The position numbers and the translations under genes were made by a program. Positions 35,232-46,260 of a stretch of DNA of 56,150 nucleotides are shown piece by piece. The notes beneath the pieces were generated by a model that worked only from the letters and a program-made list of their open reading frames with translations, had not been told where the DNA came from and searched no databases. Every line of letters starts with the position of its first letter. The first letter of the stretch is position 1. This stretch comes from Parasitella parasitica (Eukaryota > Mucoromycota > Mucoromycetes > Mucorales > Mucoraceae). The stretch lies in assembly GCA_025201805.1 (NCBI GenBank), contig MU619302.1, positions 66,770-122,919 on the forward strand. Direction: 5' to 3'.

Positions 35232-36522
35232 TTTATATTACTAATATGCTACCAACTCTTTATCTTTATATGCTAATTTCTACTGCTAAACTCTCTCTCT
35301 CTCGTATACCATATATACATAATTTATATATATGTATTTTATTTATTGACTATCTTATCATCTTATTTTATCTATTATTACCACTACTTGACCTCTCATT
35401 CAATACAATTACATAATACCGTAATACTGTCTTTCTTTTTCATTCATTTATCCAAAAGAAAAGTTGCATGAAATACTTTTATATTGAATAGTGCTTTATT
35501 TCATTTTTTGGAACATGAAATCCCATTTCTGAAAAAATACACTTTTCCAAGGGGGGTTACATACTGGCTTATGTCTGCTCCATCCACCACAAATCGACCC
35601 TGTAGTTTATCTTGCTAATGTGCACGAAGTTGCATGTTTAAAAATACGTAAAATCCAGATATGCAGTCTATCAAAAACAAGAAATCGATATATGATGCGA
35701 GAAGGTCCTAAATGATACACTATCAAATGTTTGTGTATGTCTGGATGACCATTTCACTTTGTTTTGAATCTTTCAATTTCTCGGCGATATCCCTTATTTT
35801 GTAAATTATAGATACGTTACAGTAACTTTTCAGCATTTTGTTGATAGAGCCATTTTTACGTACCATTGCCATTTCAACGTACGTAAGTACGTCAAAACGT
35901 ACCCCTTGAACAAAGCCCATTACTTGGTAAAGTTCCAAGCGTAAAGGGACGTCTACAGCTTTCAATACTGTCGCATACAAGATATAGTATACACAAAACA
36001 GGCAAAGTTGATGTTTTCCTGTACATCAGCTCCAGATATAAATAGCTGAATGCACCTGTTTGATGGTTGATGTGAAGATATTTCGCCCATTCTCACAAGT
36101 CATAGACTTTCGATGCTAATCTAGTTACTCATTATAGCTTCGAACTAACGCACTGTGCAACAATCTTTCTGTGCATTGCTGATTACACACCTTATTTTTA
36201 GTTCCAGCGTAAAAGTTTTTGGTCGTTTGAATCCAGTGATATAACTTGCATTGGAAAGTAATTTATCAAATTACCTTGATCTATCATATAATTAGACATA
36301 TGCTAAGGAACCCACTATTTTGTACCCTAGTTTTGCGTTGATTCAAACGATTTGAAACACAAAATGATGTTCAACTTAGATTATGCACCACCTAATAACA
36401 ATCATAACAAACATAACAGTGCATAAAAACAATCAACACCGTAAAATAAAATGCAATTTTTACACGCGTATTTATCATCATTCCCTCTTCTTTCTCTCAC
36501 ACAGAAAAATCATATTTTGAAC
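35232..36522. other. Intergenic spacer, 1.3 kb
   Basis: No gene supported. A minus-strand open frame of 85 codons (35723-35980) starts at TTG and has no known motif. Just inside it lies a cluster of overlapping ACGTAC/ACGTA words (35867-35905). Confidence 0.45.
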
Positions 36523-37420
36523 ATGGCCATTGAAGTTATTGGGGCTGGACTTGGACGTACAGGTACTAGCAGCTTTTGCACAGCCATGGATACCTTGGGG
36601 TAAGCAAGCTTAAACTGAAAGTACTATGTGCATACACACTAACAGCATCCATAGATACAAATGCCACCATATGAAGAAGCTTTTGACTGGAACGTCAAAT
36701 CAAGATAGCGAGCCGTTTTACTCTGCCTTTTTGATTAAAAAGAAGGCCGAGTTGGATGAAAGAAAGATCGAGTTGAATAGCAAAAAGGCCGAACTGAGTC
36801 AAGAGATACCTAATCTGGATCAAGAAATAGCTAATCTGGATCTAAAAATCGCTGGCCTGGAGAAAGAAATGGCCAATGTGAATCTAGAAAAAGCCGATTT
36901 GAATAAAGTCTATGAGGGCTACGCCGCTGCTACAGATTGGACAGGTGCTTATTTCTACAAGGAACTTTTAAAGTTGAACCCTGATGCCAAGGTAATCTTG
37001 ACAGAGAGACCTTTTGAAGAGTGGTACACATCAGTAGAGAAGACTATTTATCGCGCTGTTACTGAAAAGGAGGAGGCAAAGCCTGATAGTCCATATTACT
37101 TTTTTGGTCAGCTTTGTCGAAAGATGATCCTTGATGGCAAAATTGCAGATAAAGAGGCGTTTTCGGATAAGGAGGCTATTAAGGCATACTATGACGACCA
37201 CATACAAAGAGTCAAGGATAATGTACCTGAAAAACAGTTGTATTGCTTGAAACTTGGAGAAGGGTGGGAGGGACTTTGTAAATTCCTCGACAAACCTGTT
37301 CCTACAGAACCCTACCCTAATCTTAACTCTTCGGCTCATTTCAAGAAGAGATTTGATGTCAAGAATACTGATACAGACGATAGCAAAACTCCTGTAGATC
37401 TCTTAGTCGGCCAGTGTTAA
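36523..37420 (+). CDS. Sulfotransferase-like P-loop protein with heptad insertion
   Basis: Two exons (36523-36599, 36655-37420) give 280 residues. The N-terminus MAIEVIGAGLGRTGTSS is the nucleotide (PAPS)-binding loop of the Sulfotransfer_4-like family found widely in fungi, followed by LGYKCHHM. After the insertion, YEGYAAATDWTGAYFYKEL, PDAKVILTERPFEEWYTSV and FFGQLCRKM continue the family pattern; the substrate is unknown. Between them (residues 54-111) lies an array of seven seven-residue units (ELDERKI, ELNSKKA, ELSQEIP, NLDQEIA, NLDLKIA, GLEKEMA, NVNLEKA), which should form a coiled coil. Typical family members are about 220-240 residues and have no such array. Two-exon structure and frame are firm. 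Enzymatic activity cannot be judged, because the array sits in what should be the globular core. Confidence 0.85.
36749..36910 (+). repeat. Imperfect 21-bp coding minisatellite, seven-plus units
   Basis: Units of 21 bases in frame, theme (G/A)A(A/T)(C/T)TGGAT..AAGAAATAGC(T/C). Each encodes one heptad of the sulfotransferase insertion. The third to seventh units are the most alike. Confidence 0.85.
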
Positions 37421-37829
37421 TACTCTAAGGAACGCAGATCAAAGGGCTGTTGGGAATAAAAGTTTATTTTTCACATACCAAACACACACACACACACACA
37501 CTCTCTCTCTCTCTCGAAAGATCAATAGCCCCTCTGAAAATCTACCCTCCAAATATGGGATCTACTAAAAACTGCCTTATTGTACTCCCCGTAAAATGTT
37601 TTCAAGGCAAATTTCCAAGTGAATTTTGTCAAGTTTATGTTTGAATGTTCAGTCCAGAGGGACATGAGCTCTCCTTAATCGTCGTAAATGAATGTTAGAC
37701 ATTTATATGTGACTTATCCAATCTCCTTTTTTTGTACTGCAATGCATAACAGTTTGTTTAACTTTGTTCCTTTATTTTTTTATTATTATTATTTTTCCTT
37801 TTGATTGAGTTTTCAAAAAGACTTTCATT
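37421..37829. other. Spacer with compound microsatellite
   Basis: An (AC)n tract at 37482-37500 runs directly into (CT)n at 37501-37515. The rest is 3' UTR and promoter without recognised signals. Confidence 0.6.
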
Positions 37830-39194
37830 ATGGTGAACACACAAGTAACAAGTTTAGAAATCGGGACTATCCCAACGGATACACAAGAAAATACCACAGC
37901 AAATGATATACTGTGTCAGAAGGTGCAGCAATCAAACATGATAAATGAGCAAGACGAGGATGATGCGGCCGAGACCGACACAATCAGTCTGACAACTACT
38001 GATGATGACGATGACAGAGAAGACGAGTCCGAAATCATTCAGTTGCAATACTATGACGAAGAAGTTGACGAATACTATATCAGTGGAGACGAAGCCGAAC
38101 AACAAGAGGAGAGAGAGGAAGGAATGCTGTATGGCCGCCCTGGCTATAAACGAATGAATCTCAAGGGCGAGTCTGAATCAGATAAAGACTTGATCATTTA
38201 TTCTCTGAATGAATCGCTGCAAATTCACAAGGAGATTGTCGAGCGTATACAGGGAGAAAAAGACGACATTGAATACCACTATGAGCAAGATAAAGAACTT
38301 GAGAATCAAAGGTTACAGAAAGAACGGGACGAAAAAGAGGAACAAGCAAAGGTTGCTGGGGAGAAACTCGGTCGATTAGAAGGACTGTATCAGTCGCTAG
38401 TCAAAGAACTAGAGGCTAAAAAGCTGGAGTATCGGCGAATGGAGAGTCGCTTCCATTCGCATGTGAAAAGCATTCGCAACTCAACAGATCAAGCGTCGAT
38501 AGAGCAACAATTAAAAAATTTAATGCAGAGAGTGAGTGATCTCTGTTTGCCGTTGAGCGACACAGCAACGGCAAGTACACTAGATTATTTTTTCGGCTAC
38601 TGGCCAGACATGATGGAGCACTTCTTTGAAAATGAAGAACTAGATTCAACAGCCATCTCCTTACTCACAGAAAAGCTATTGATGGATACAATTATGCAGG
38701 ATATTCTGCAGACGTCTATACATCCCGGAGTCTCCCTGAATCATGCATTTGGTAAAATTCACCATTGGGTGGATAAACGAAATACGTCTTGGGCTGCGCG
38801 AATGAAACAACAAATCAGTAGTTTTGTTGTCAAGCAATCTAAAGAAGAAGCAGAGGCTAGCGAGGCTGCCAAAACTCGCATTATAGAAACGTCATCGCAG
38901 CAATTATGTCAGATTTACAACATTGTTGATGCCAAGCAAGTGGAGGAGATCAGACTGAAATGGTCACATGTAGTTGATGATGCATTTAAACTTGATACTA
39001 TCATCAAATGCCAGGAGCACCCCACTGTAAAAATTTTGCACATTGAAGAAGGAGCGTACTACGATGAATCAACAATGAGTAGCAGCCGTGAAGGCGATGT
39101 AGTCGCGTTCGTCGTTACGCCACCTTTTGCGGCTTCCGCCTCGTCAAGTGATGAAGTGGGATTTCTTATTCCAGCAAAAGTGTACTGTGTTTAG
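37830..39194 (+). CDS. Acidic coiled-coil protein, uncharacterised
   Basis: Single-exon 454-residue protein, unusual in this intron-rich window. Residues 1-105 are strongly acidic and disordered (DDDDDREDESE, DEAEQQEEREE). Residues 115-225 form a charged coiled coil (EKDDIEYHYEQDKELENQRLQKERDEKEEQ). The C-terminal part (230-454) looks folded and helical: LMQRVSDLCLPL, DYFFGYWPDMMEHFF, GKIHHWVDKRNTSWAARMKQQ, and a final VGFLIPAKVYCV. The LCLPL/W-rich region recalls uncharacterised fungal coiled-coil proteins, but I cannot name a family. Start ATG 37830 has a clean AT-rich leader. Located 109 bp upstream of the DUF4112 gene on the same strand. Confidence 0.85.
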   Translation: MVNTQVTSLEIGTIPTDTQENTTANDILCQKVQQSNMINEQDEDDAAETDTISLTTTDDDDDREDESEIIQLQYYDEEVDEYYISGDEAEQQEEREEGMLYGRPGYKRMNLKGESESDKDLIIYSLNESLQIHKEIVERIQGEKDDIEYHYEQDKELENQRLQKERDEKEEQAKVAGEKLGRLEGLYQSLVKELEAKKLEYRRMESRFHSHVKSIRNSTDQASIEQQLKNLMQRVSDLCLPLSDTATASTLDYFFGYWPDMMEHFFENEELDSTAISLLTEKLLMDTIMQDILQTSIHPGVSLNHAFGKIHHWVDKRNTSWAARMKQQISSFVVKQSKEEAEASEAAKTRIIETSSQQLCQIYNIVDAKQVEEIRLKWSHVVDDAFKLDTIIKCQEHPTVKILHIEEGAYYDESTMSSSREGDVVAFVVTPPFAASASSSDEVGFLIPAKVYCV

Positions 39195-39272
39195 TTCAGC
39201 ATTACATAGTATTTTAATCTCATTTTCATTCTTCTTCAAATAAACCAGCTTTTCCCTCTCCCGCCCACCCTT

Positions 39273-39283
39273 CCCCCCCCCCC
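39273..39283 (+). repeat. C11 tract in a pyrimidine-rich promoter
   Basis: Run of C within a CT-rich stretch 20 bp before the ATG of the DUF4112 gene. Strand-asymmetric pyrimidine tracts near starts are common in fungal promoters. Confidence 0.5.
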
Positions 39284-39303
39284 TTTAAATTACGAGACAA
39301 ACA

Positions 39304-39969
39304 ATGAATAAGGAGAAAATGGCAAAATATGCCATAAAGAAATTTATTGCCCATAATCAACAGGGTACTTCAAGCCAACCACAGACTTCAGGCCATCCAC
39401 AGACTCCAAGCCAATCAACATCTGAACAACATCCAAAGAAGCACTGGTGGAGCAAAGCTGAGCCAGCAGATGCTATTCTTACGCCTAAAGAGAGAGAAGT
39501 CCTAAGACGAGTGAAGAAAAGAGCTATTTTACTAGACAAGGGAATGAATTGCTGCTGTTGCCAAATTGGACTGGATGGTATCGTAGGTGAGTTTTTTTTT
39601 TTTTTACTGTTTCGATTTCCGTACCTGATGTTCCCAATACCGTCAGGTTTACTTCCGGTAGTAGGAGATGGTTTAGGACTACTGTTAGCATTGCAGGTAG
39701 TTCACATGGCTATGGAAGCGGACATCCCTTCATCTCTTGTGTCAAAAATGATGTTAAATATTGTGTTTGATTTCGCGATTGGTGTTGTACCTGTTGTGGG
39801 CGATATTTTAGACATCATGTTTAAAGCAAACACCAAAAATGCCATTCTTCTGGAAGACTACTTGATGAAAAGAAGAAAAGGTTCATCAGATCCTCCTAGT
39901 TCAAACCGAGAAGCACTGTTACCAACTCATCTCGAACCCTCTGTTCAATATGCGTCAACTTCTCAATAA
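39304..39969 (+). CDS. DUF4112 membrane protein
   Basis: Two exons (39304-39586, 39647-39969) give 201 residues. The N-terminus is Gln/Ser/Pro-rich (residues 15-45), followed by KEREVLRRVKKRAILLDKGM. The DUF4112 body starts at IGLDGIVGLLPVVGDGLGLLLALQVV and continues with MMLNIVFDFAIGVVPVVGDILDIMFKANTKN, the two hydrophobic PVVGD hairpins and the closing KAN-KN motif that define this family. Two membrane-inserted helices are expected. The molecular role of DUF4112 proteins is not established. A CCCC cluster (MNCCCCQI) just ahead of the first hairpin may be palmitoylated, by inference. Confidence 0.92.
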   Translation: MNKEKMAKYAIKKFIAHNQQGTSSQPQTSGHPQTPSQSTSEQHPKKHWWSKAEPADAILTPKEREVLRRVKKRAILLDKGMNCCCCQIGLDGIVGEFFFFLLFRFPYLMFPIPSGLLPVVGDGLGLLLALQVVHMAMEADIPSSLVSKMMLNIVFDFAIGVVPVVGDILDIMFKANTKNAILLEDYLMKRRKGSSDPPSSNREALLPTHLEPSVQYASTSQ

Positions 39970-40214
39970 CCTCTTTGATAATCCTAAACTTATTTATACA
40001 TATACCTTGATAAATTATGGATCGTTGACGCGTCGCAATGGAACATGTATTATTACAGTTATTTTGAGTACCTCAGTACTGAAATTTAAAAAAACAAGTC
40101 TTTTGTGATCTCACGTGCAATGGTTTTCATACATTATATTCTTGAGGCGTGAGCTTGACACTGCTGCAAGCGTCGCATGTCTTGACAACTGCTTGGTGAT
40201 AACATACACTCTGC

Positions 40215-40243
40215 AATAAATAAATAAATAAATAAATAAAAAA
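40215..40243 (+). repeat. (AATA)n microsatellite
   Basis: About seven perfect units. Confidence 0.95.
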
Positions 40244-40849
40244 CTGAGCAGCTATATAACTATATTTTCACACATAAGAATCGGCTCATACATGCATTAC
40301 TGTAGCTATACATGAAAACCACAATGAATCTATTTGTGGCCTAATAAAACCTTTTATTATGACATGATAACACAATATCTAAGCAATTCTATATTTTTAA
40401 AAGCTTATCAATTTAAATAGCCAACAGCCGAAAATAGCAATTTTTATGCAATATATACATATGATACATCCAGAATAATCTATTGCGCCAGTGTAAAGGG
40501 CGCAGCGAAGCGTTGCGTAAATGTCATGTAAAAGGTGATAAAGACTTTCTCTGAATAAAATCAGATACAAAACTGAAGATTTTTACATGATATCTATTTA
40601 TACTAATCACAATGTTTATCTTCGTAGCATCTGATGTTTGACAAAAAGTGTCAAACCTTATTAAATCATAGCATTTCCAGGACAGACCTATTCTTCTATC
40701 TTGCATTAAAAAGAAGATATGAGTAATCCGACATCCCGCGATCTGATCTAGATGTAAACTTTGATTAAGCCTAAAACCTTGGAAGAGGTTCAATTACAAC
40801 TTGTAGCAGCTTAATCCTTATTTGTAAAAGAATTGCCAACAATTAATAT

Positions 40850-40985
40850 CATGATCCGTACACTATAATGAGATTTGGGCTCCAAAAAGAGCAAAATTTG
40901 GAAAATGCTTTGAGATGCATAGGACTCGAATATGTTGTGGAATAGTGCAAAATATGAATGTTTTGGCTCAAGTTTATGTATGTCC
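40850..40985 (+). repeat. Dispersed repeat segment shared with 24.43 kb
   Basis: Same order of short matching blocks as 24425-24580 (ATCCGTAC, GAGATTT-GGC-CCAAA, AGCAA-AT-TG-AAAATG, TTTTGGCT-AAG). Both copies lie in non-coding DNA. Confidence 0.6.
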
Positions 40986-41458
40986 ATTGCTTGGTGGTTT
41001 GTAAAAATTTTAGACATTTTAAAATTATGATAACGTTTTGTATAAACAGCACAATAGTGGTAATTTTAGGCTTGATCGACACAGGCATGATCAGGACTAA
41101 TTGAGTACGACTCGATTTTAAGAGTCTGGATAGTCATTACTTGTTAAAAAAAACAGCTTGATGCACATACTCTAAAAGTAGTATGTCGAGGTTTGGAATA
41201 GAGTAGCATATGACATGTAATGTGAGGTTGGAGATTCATGAAACACATTTAGAATATACGCATTCAATAATATAGAATTACAAGAGTTGTGAAATGTAAA
41301 TACGCAGCGAAATTTCCAAAATTGTTGGATAGAATATAATAAAGATAAAGGTAATATGGTAAATATTATGTATAAATGTAGTAGCAATAGATTTGTATGC
41401 AAAAAAAAAAAAGAAACTTTAAAATAAACAGATTTTTCATAAATACACGGATTTTTTT

Positions 41459-44400
41459 TTAAGATTTGTTGTTCCAGAACCCAATAACACTGGATACGTT
41501 ATTGTTATTACCATTAGTGGCGATAACTGGTAGCGATGAACTACTGCTACTGCCGTCTGCAAAGGACTTGTCGTTAACTATTGGCGTTCCGTTTGCTAGA
41601 AATGGTCCTTGATAAGATACAGGACTCAGAGGAGTCCACTCACTATCTGATTGTAAAGAACTGGGAAACTTGAAGCTGCTTCCATTCGTTACTACGAACA
41701 TGCCATCAGTGATTCTCATTCAATTAAACAAGTTGAAGGCACAAAGTATTACATACGTATAAAGCCATCATCTTCAAATGGATTGTGGTTACTGGCACGG
41801 GTTTTATCAGCTTTCGGGATATCTATCGACAAGGTTGGTATACAGCCTATGGTATTCAAAGTTGAAGTCAAAAAAAAACTTTACCTTGGCCATCTTCCCA
41901 CCACTTCTTACTGTCAGAGCTAGGAGGAGGGACTACATAATTATCAGCTTACAGAAGATTGATAGATAATCAAACAAAACGTACAATCGGTCGAATCAAA
42001 AGAAAGATCTATTAACGTGTCAACAAAGGAATCTGATAATTTTGTTGAGCTGGTGCTTGGAACAGTGTTTTTCCGCTTAGGAAGTTCAGGTGGAGGAGTT
42101 GAACGAATTTCGATCGAGCTCAAACTTTGATATAACTCCTTTTGCAATTTCACTTTGGCTTCATGATCCAAAGTTAAGACCTATTTATCATGCTTTTTTC
42201 TTTAGCATTAAAGGCAAAAAAAAGGTCTGCTTTCTTTCACTTACGTCTGCTTCAAATAGTGAAAGTACTGAACGCATAGATAAACCACATTAGTCACTGC
42301 CTATGTTTGTATGTTGGTAAGATTTTACCTGGTCTATGGTCTGATGTATATAATTCGGCACGAGAGTACTGCAATTGATTTAATTGTGATCCTTTGAACA
42401 AGATGCGGTCTGTCCAACCAGGGATTCTTTGCTTTTCACTATCATTGTATTAGAAAAGAAGTTTTCATTAATTACTTTATATACATCTACCTAGTGTCGT
42501 AAACATCTGTTCCGTTGTCATATTTGTATGTTGGTAAAAAGGTAATGAAGCCTTCTTGATATCCGTTAAATACTCTCCCTTGACGCATTTCTCTCGACAG
42601 CTATTGCAAACTTTTTAAATATATTGCCAAATAACTCGGGTAGAGACATTTACCTGATCATTTCTGAATAACGCCTCAATATTACCTTCGCTCGCATATA
42701 ATCGAGCCTATTGTAAATAACATAAGTTGATAAACCCTTCACCTTTTCCGTTGGAGATTACCTCTTCATTTGGTAAAGAAACTCGATAATTTAAATCGCT
42801 CACCCAGATGACGTTACTAGGAAAATTGAGTTGAGCGTTTCATACATGATCCCCAGAGCACCTTACTTGTGGCTATCAATGGTTTTGCCTCTCAAAAAAC
42901 GCAAACCTTCATTGATAGTGTGATAATCAGCATTGCGATCGTCAACATTGGAATGCCCTGAGGCAAGATGTGCTGCAACAAAGCAGAAGCTTGTGTCACC
43001 ATAGTCCATTCTGATAGCAACAGCGCCCTTGTTGCCAGCAATGCCCATAATGCCAGTCTACAATATGGTCAGATTTCGTTGAAGTGCATCAAACCACTAC
43101 ATATACCTTTTTAATAGAAGTTTCTACATTTCTAATTTCATCCACAATATTTGATTTTACAAAGATGATAAGAGCAGCACCAACTAATTGATTTGATCTT
43201 AGAAGAGTGTACTTTGATTTTACACCTGATCGAGAATTGAGCGTCTTTTCAATGTGCTGCTCCCAAATCTGTCTTTTCTCTGCGTCTGTTGCCATGACTT
43301 GTTGTGGAGATAATTCGACAAGCTCTTGGAAACCAATGACATAGATATCAGGTTCCTCATCATTCCCTACTTGCATAGTTAGCATATCATCATCATTAAC
43401 ATTGCACATGTACATTGTTATTTACATCGAAAATGTTGAAGAAGCCAAGGATCCAGTGATTCCCCATTGAACCCTTTTCCATTTAGGTTGTAAGAGCCAC
43501 TAAAAATCGTAATTTTGCGGCTACTCGAGTATTCCTTGACTCTTTTTGTCAGCTGTCGGGTAACATTCTCGCTGATAGGATCGTGAATAGCAATGATAGA
43601 TTGATATGCCAATTTTCCTAGTAATTGATCAATGACTTCTTGCTTTGCTTTATCTTGGAAATTGTTGATGTAGAATCGATTTACAGATTTTGTTGCATCA
43701 CTCAATACGTTCATGAATGTCACTTTGCCGGTTCTTGTAAACGCCGATTTCAAAGCACCTGTGCCTGCATATATTCTGGAAAGACTATCACCATTTTCTG
43801 CCCATAAGTGTGAATGACGAGAGATGACCCGCTCCAAGTTAATGCGTCTCTCTTTGAATCGATGATGTATATAGCTACTCAATACTTTTTTGGATATAAC
43901 GTTCTGCACGAGGTTTGTTCTGTCGAGGCAATCCATACAGTTTGTACGAAATACTCCCTTCTGTGTAAAAATAATTTGGTTGTCGTCAGTGTCCATTAAA
44001 AAGAATCCATAATCATCCAGGTATCGATCAATATCCATCATGAGAATAGCGACATTGTCGTAATTTCCACCTCTGCATTCAGCATGTAGATCGAAATTAA
44101 CCATTTTCACTGCCTTTTCGTCATAGCCCAGCTGTCTGACAGCTGTATTAAATTCGTTGCTCAAAAGCGTTTCGCCTCCAGACGTGTCTCTTTGCGCCAA
44201 AAGGTTGATGCTGCACACTGCATTGTAACGCTCGAGTAGCTCGTCGAAATGTCTTTTCACGGCAGGTTGGGTTGCAGCAGCGCCTCTCGATATTTGGATC
44301 TTATGCTGAACTAGTTGCATACCTTGTTGCTCCCAAAAAACTGTTGCCAGAATGTTTAAAAAATAGGGCGTTGTTTTGTGGTTCCCATTTTAACAAAAAA

Positions 44401-45440
44401 GAAATTACCTGGTACGCTTCCCCTGATCTGCGTGTACGAATAGCAAATCCTATCCGAATAAAGCACTGTTTCGGTCTAAGGAAGAACAGGTTAACAATTA
44501 GTATATCATTGGCGCATTACAAACGAACCTCGACGAAATTGGCGACATGCCCATCATCATCTATGCCTCTTGAATTAAACCGGGTGCCAGCACGCTGACA
44601 ACTTAGTTTTGAGATGACTGATAATTCAAACTTTTCACCATCTATATCTACAACCTCTACACCCACATATCCTCTAATAGCAAACACCAGAAATCCACCA
44701 CGGTCAAGGTCCATCTGCTTCTTCCTATCCAATTTGGATCTGAAATCCAACAGTCCAGACATTAAAAACTGGTTCCACAGAAAATGCTTGTCGAATGAAT
44801 GAACACCTAGAGACGCCTTTGATGTACTATTGTATGTATCTAATGAGCAGTGTAAACAGTATAAATACATTGATATGTAGCCCTTACCGTGCTTGTACAG
44901 TCTTTGTCAGGTCGAAATCTGGAGTGAAATAAAAGCTACCCACCGAGAATAGCTTTTGTAACTGAGCGCACGGATGCTGCAAGACATTGCCGTTGCCTGA
45001 CTGGTCCCAGTCATCGTCCCAGTTTGCAGGGTCGACAAAATCGTCATAGTTGTTTGACGAAAGGGAGTAAAACGACACTGATGATATCTTGTATACCTCT
45101 TCTCCTGCTCTAATTCTTCCGACAGACACACAATCCGTGACAATAGCGACAAAGCATTCTACAAATAGACTCGCTTGAGCAACAAGAAACGTCTAAATGC
45201 ATTTGCGTACGTACCTGATCGCACAGTGATTAAACCCAAACAGCCAAATACCGGACGCGAGTTGAGTATTCGCCATTGATTGTCTTCAAAGTCTGAGGGG
45301 CCGTATAATTTCGCCATCGCTCGGCTACTGGACCCTTCATATTCCTCAAACACTAAAACACCCGATGGAGCCTCTTCTAACACTGTTGGCCGTAAAGCAA
45401 GCGCTCTTGGATTCTCTCTCAAAAGCAAATGTGTTTGCAT
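41459..45440 (-). CDS. Synaptojanin-type phosphoinositide phosphatase (Sac1 + 5-phosphatase)
   Basis: Yeast Inp51/52/53 type enzyme that removes phosphates from PI(4,5)P2 and monophosphorylated phosphoinositides during endocytosis. It reads from ATG 45440 ([10 protein letters not shown]) through roughly a dozen short exons to the stop at 41459. The Sac1 half includes [37 protein letters not shown] and the catalytic CX5R loop in [16 protein letters not shown]. The 5-phosphatase half follows: [89 protein letters not shown] and SDHRP. The C-terminal tail has Pro-rich PPPELPKRK and an NPFEDDGFI motif (NPF binds EH domains of endocytic adaptors). Motif I reads SDLNYR where GDLNYR is also common. 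Both catalytic halves look intact. I am sure of the family but not of each exon edge, and cannot tell which Inp5x paralogue it is. Confidence 0.93.
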
Positions 45441-45446
45441 TATGTC

Positions 45447-45660
45447 TCTTTTCTTTTTTTTTTTTGATTTTTTTTGCCTTTTTTTTTTGCTTTTTTTTTT
45501 GCGCTTATTTTTTGCTTTTTGTTTGAGTGTACCAAGAAGAAAAAGAGTGTATGTTTTTTCTTTTTTTTTTTTGATTTTTTTTGCCTTTTTTTTTTGCTTT
45601 TTTTTTTGCGCTTATTTTTTGCTTTTTGTTTGAGTGTACCAAGAAGAAAAAGAGTGTATG
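45447..45660 (+). repeat. Two-copy tandem repeat, 107-bp poly-T-rich unit
   Basis: Each unit runs through T tracts separated by GA, GCC, GC and GCGCTTA and ends GTTTGAGTGTACC...GTGTATG; the end recurs at 45547 and 45654, giving a 107-bp period. The copies are nearly identical, so the duplication is recent. It lies just upstream of the synaptojanin-type gene, within its presumed promoter/5' UTR. Confidence 0.9.
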
Positions 45661-45909
45661 GAAAAGTGTTGCATTTCGCCTTTTTTTTTTTTAATCAACT
45701 TGAAAACCAGACAATCATGATGGTGATTGGATATCAGACAACAATGTTCAGTTAGTGCTTTTGACATCTTTGGTGGTGGTCAATTGATCCTTGCCTCTGT
45801 ATAAAAAGCGAATTGCAGCCACGACTTTTTTATTTCAAAAACTCACAGAATCAATTGCCTAATGATAATGCCATAATATCGACGCCCAGGAAGTTCGTTT
45901 CAGGTCTAC
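45661..45909. other. Spacer downstream of the tandem repeat
   Basis: Short AT-rich spacer with a TATAAAAAG sequence at about 45799. No gene seen. Confidence 0.35.
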
Positions 45910-46260
45910 ATGACACTGTGGGGCTTGTCTGGTCTTAAAATTGCCATACTGATTCGAAACAAAAAGAGCCTGAAGGAAAAAGTCATTGTTAGCACCATTG
46001 ACGAGTACATCACTTCAAAATCATGCAGCCTCTGTTTGTCCAAAAGCTTGAATGTCAAGACACGCTATTTTAAAGGAGTTGGTGTTCTGTCTTGCGAAAA
46101 GCCGCCTCAAGATCTAGTAAAAGAGCCGTCAACGCAGCTCGAAACATGTTGGCCATATCCTAATCCATTTGGCGTGGAAAAGTTAGACCAGCAATCGTCA
46201 AACCTCAAGAAAAATGTGAAATAACCATAGCAAACAAGGGTGTCCCTGACAGAGTTTAAG
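45910..46260 (+). pseudogene. TnpB/Fanzor-like nuclease, C-terminal relic
   Basis: The first part reads KVIVSTIDEYITSKSCSLC, matching the RuvC-III and first CxxC of OrfB/TnpB-type zinc ribbons (typical pattern DEYxTSxxCxxC). The frame then slips: in the +1 frame from about 46100 it reads KRAVNAARNMLAI, a stop, and then IWRGKVRPAIVKP, the classic R-x-NAAxN end of these enzymes. Two frame disruptions separate pieces that belong to one domain, so this is a decayed fragment. Only the last quarter of the protein is present. No transposon ends were found around it. Eukaryotic members are called Fanzor, RNA-guided DNA nucleases; in Mucorales similar sequences are frequent as multicopy remnants. Family call from the zinc-ribbon pattern only. 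Confidence 0.55.

Larger units (their letters stand above)
39970..41458. other. Convergent spacer with microsatellite and dispersed repeat
   Basis: No gene supported. (AATA)n repeat at 40215-40243. The segment 40850-40985 matches 24425-24580. The small open frames on the minus strand here are AT-driven and lie partly over the repeat. Confidence 0.5.

Noticed and set aside
35723-35980. Minus-strand open frame of 85 codons
   Set aside because: TTG start, no motif, no splice partner and overlaps a repeated-word cluster. Not convincing as a gene.
40490-40525. Imperfect palindrome GCGCAGCGAAGCGTTGCG
   Set aside because: Short, imperfect and isolated. No other structure around it.
45474-45755. 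Phe-rich open frames at 45.3-45.75 kb
   Set aside because: Translation of poly-T tandem repeats only.
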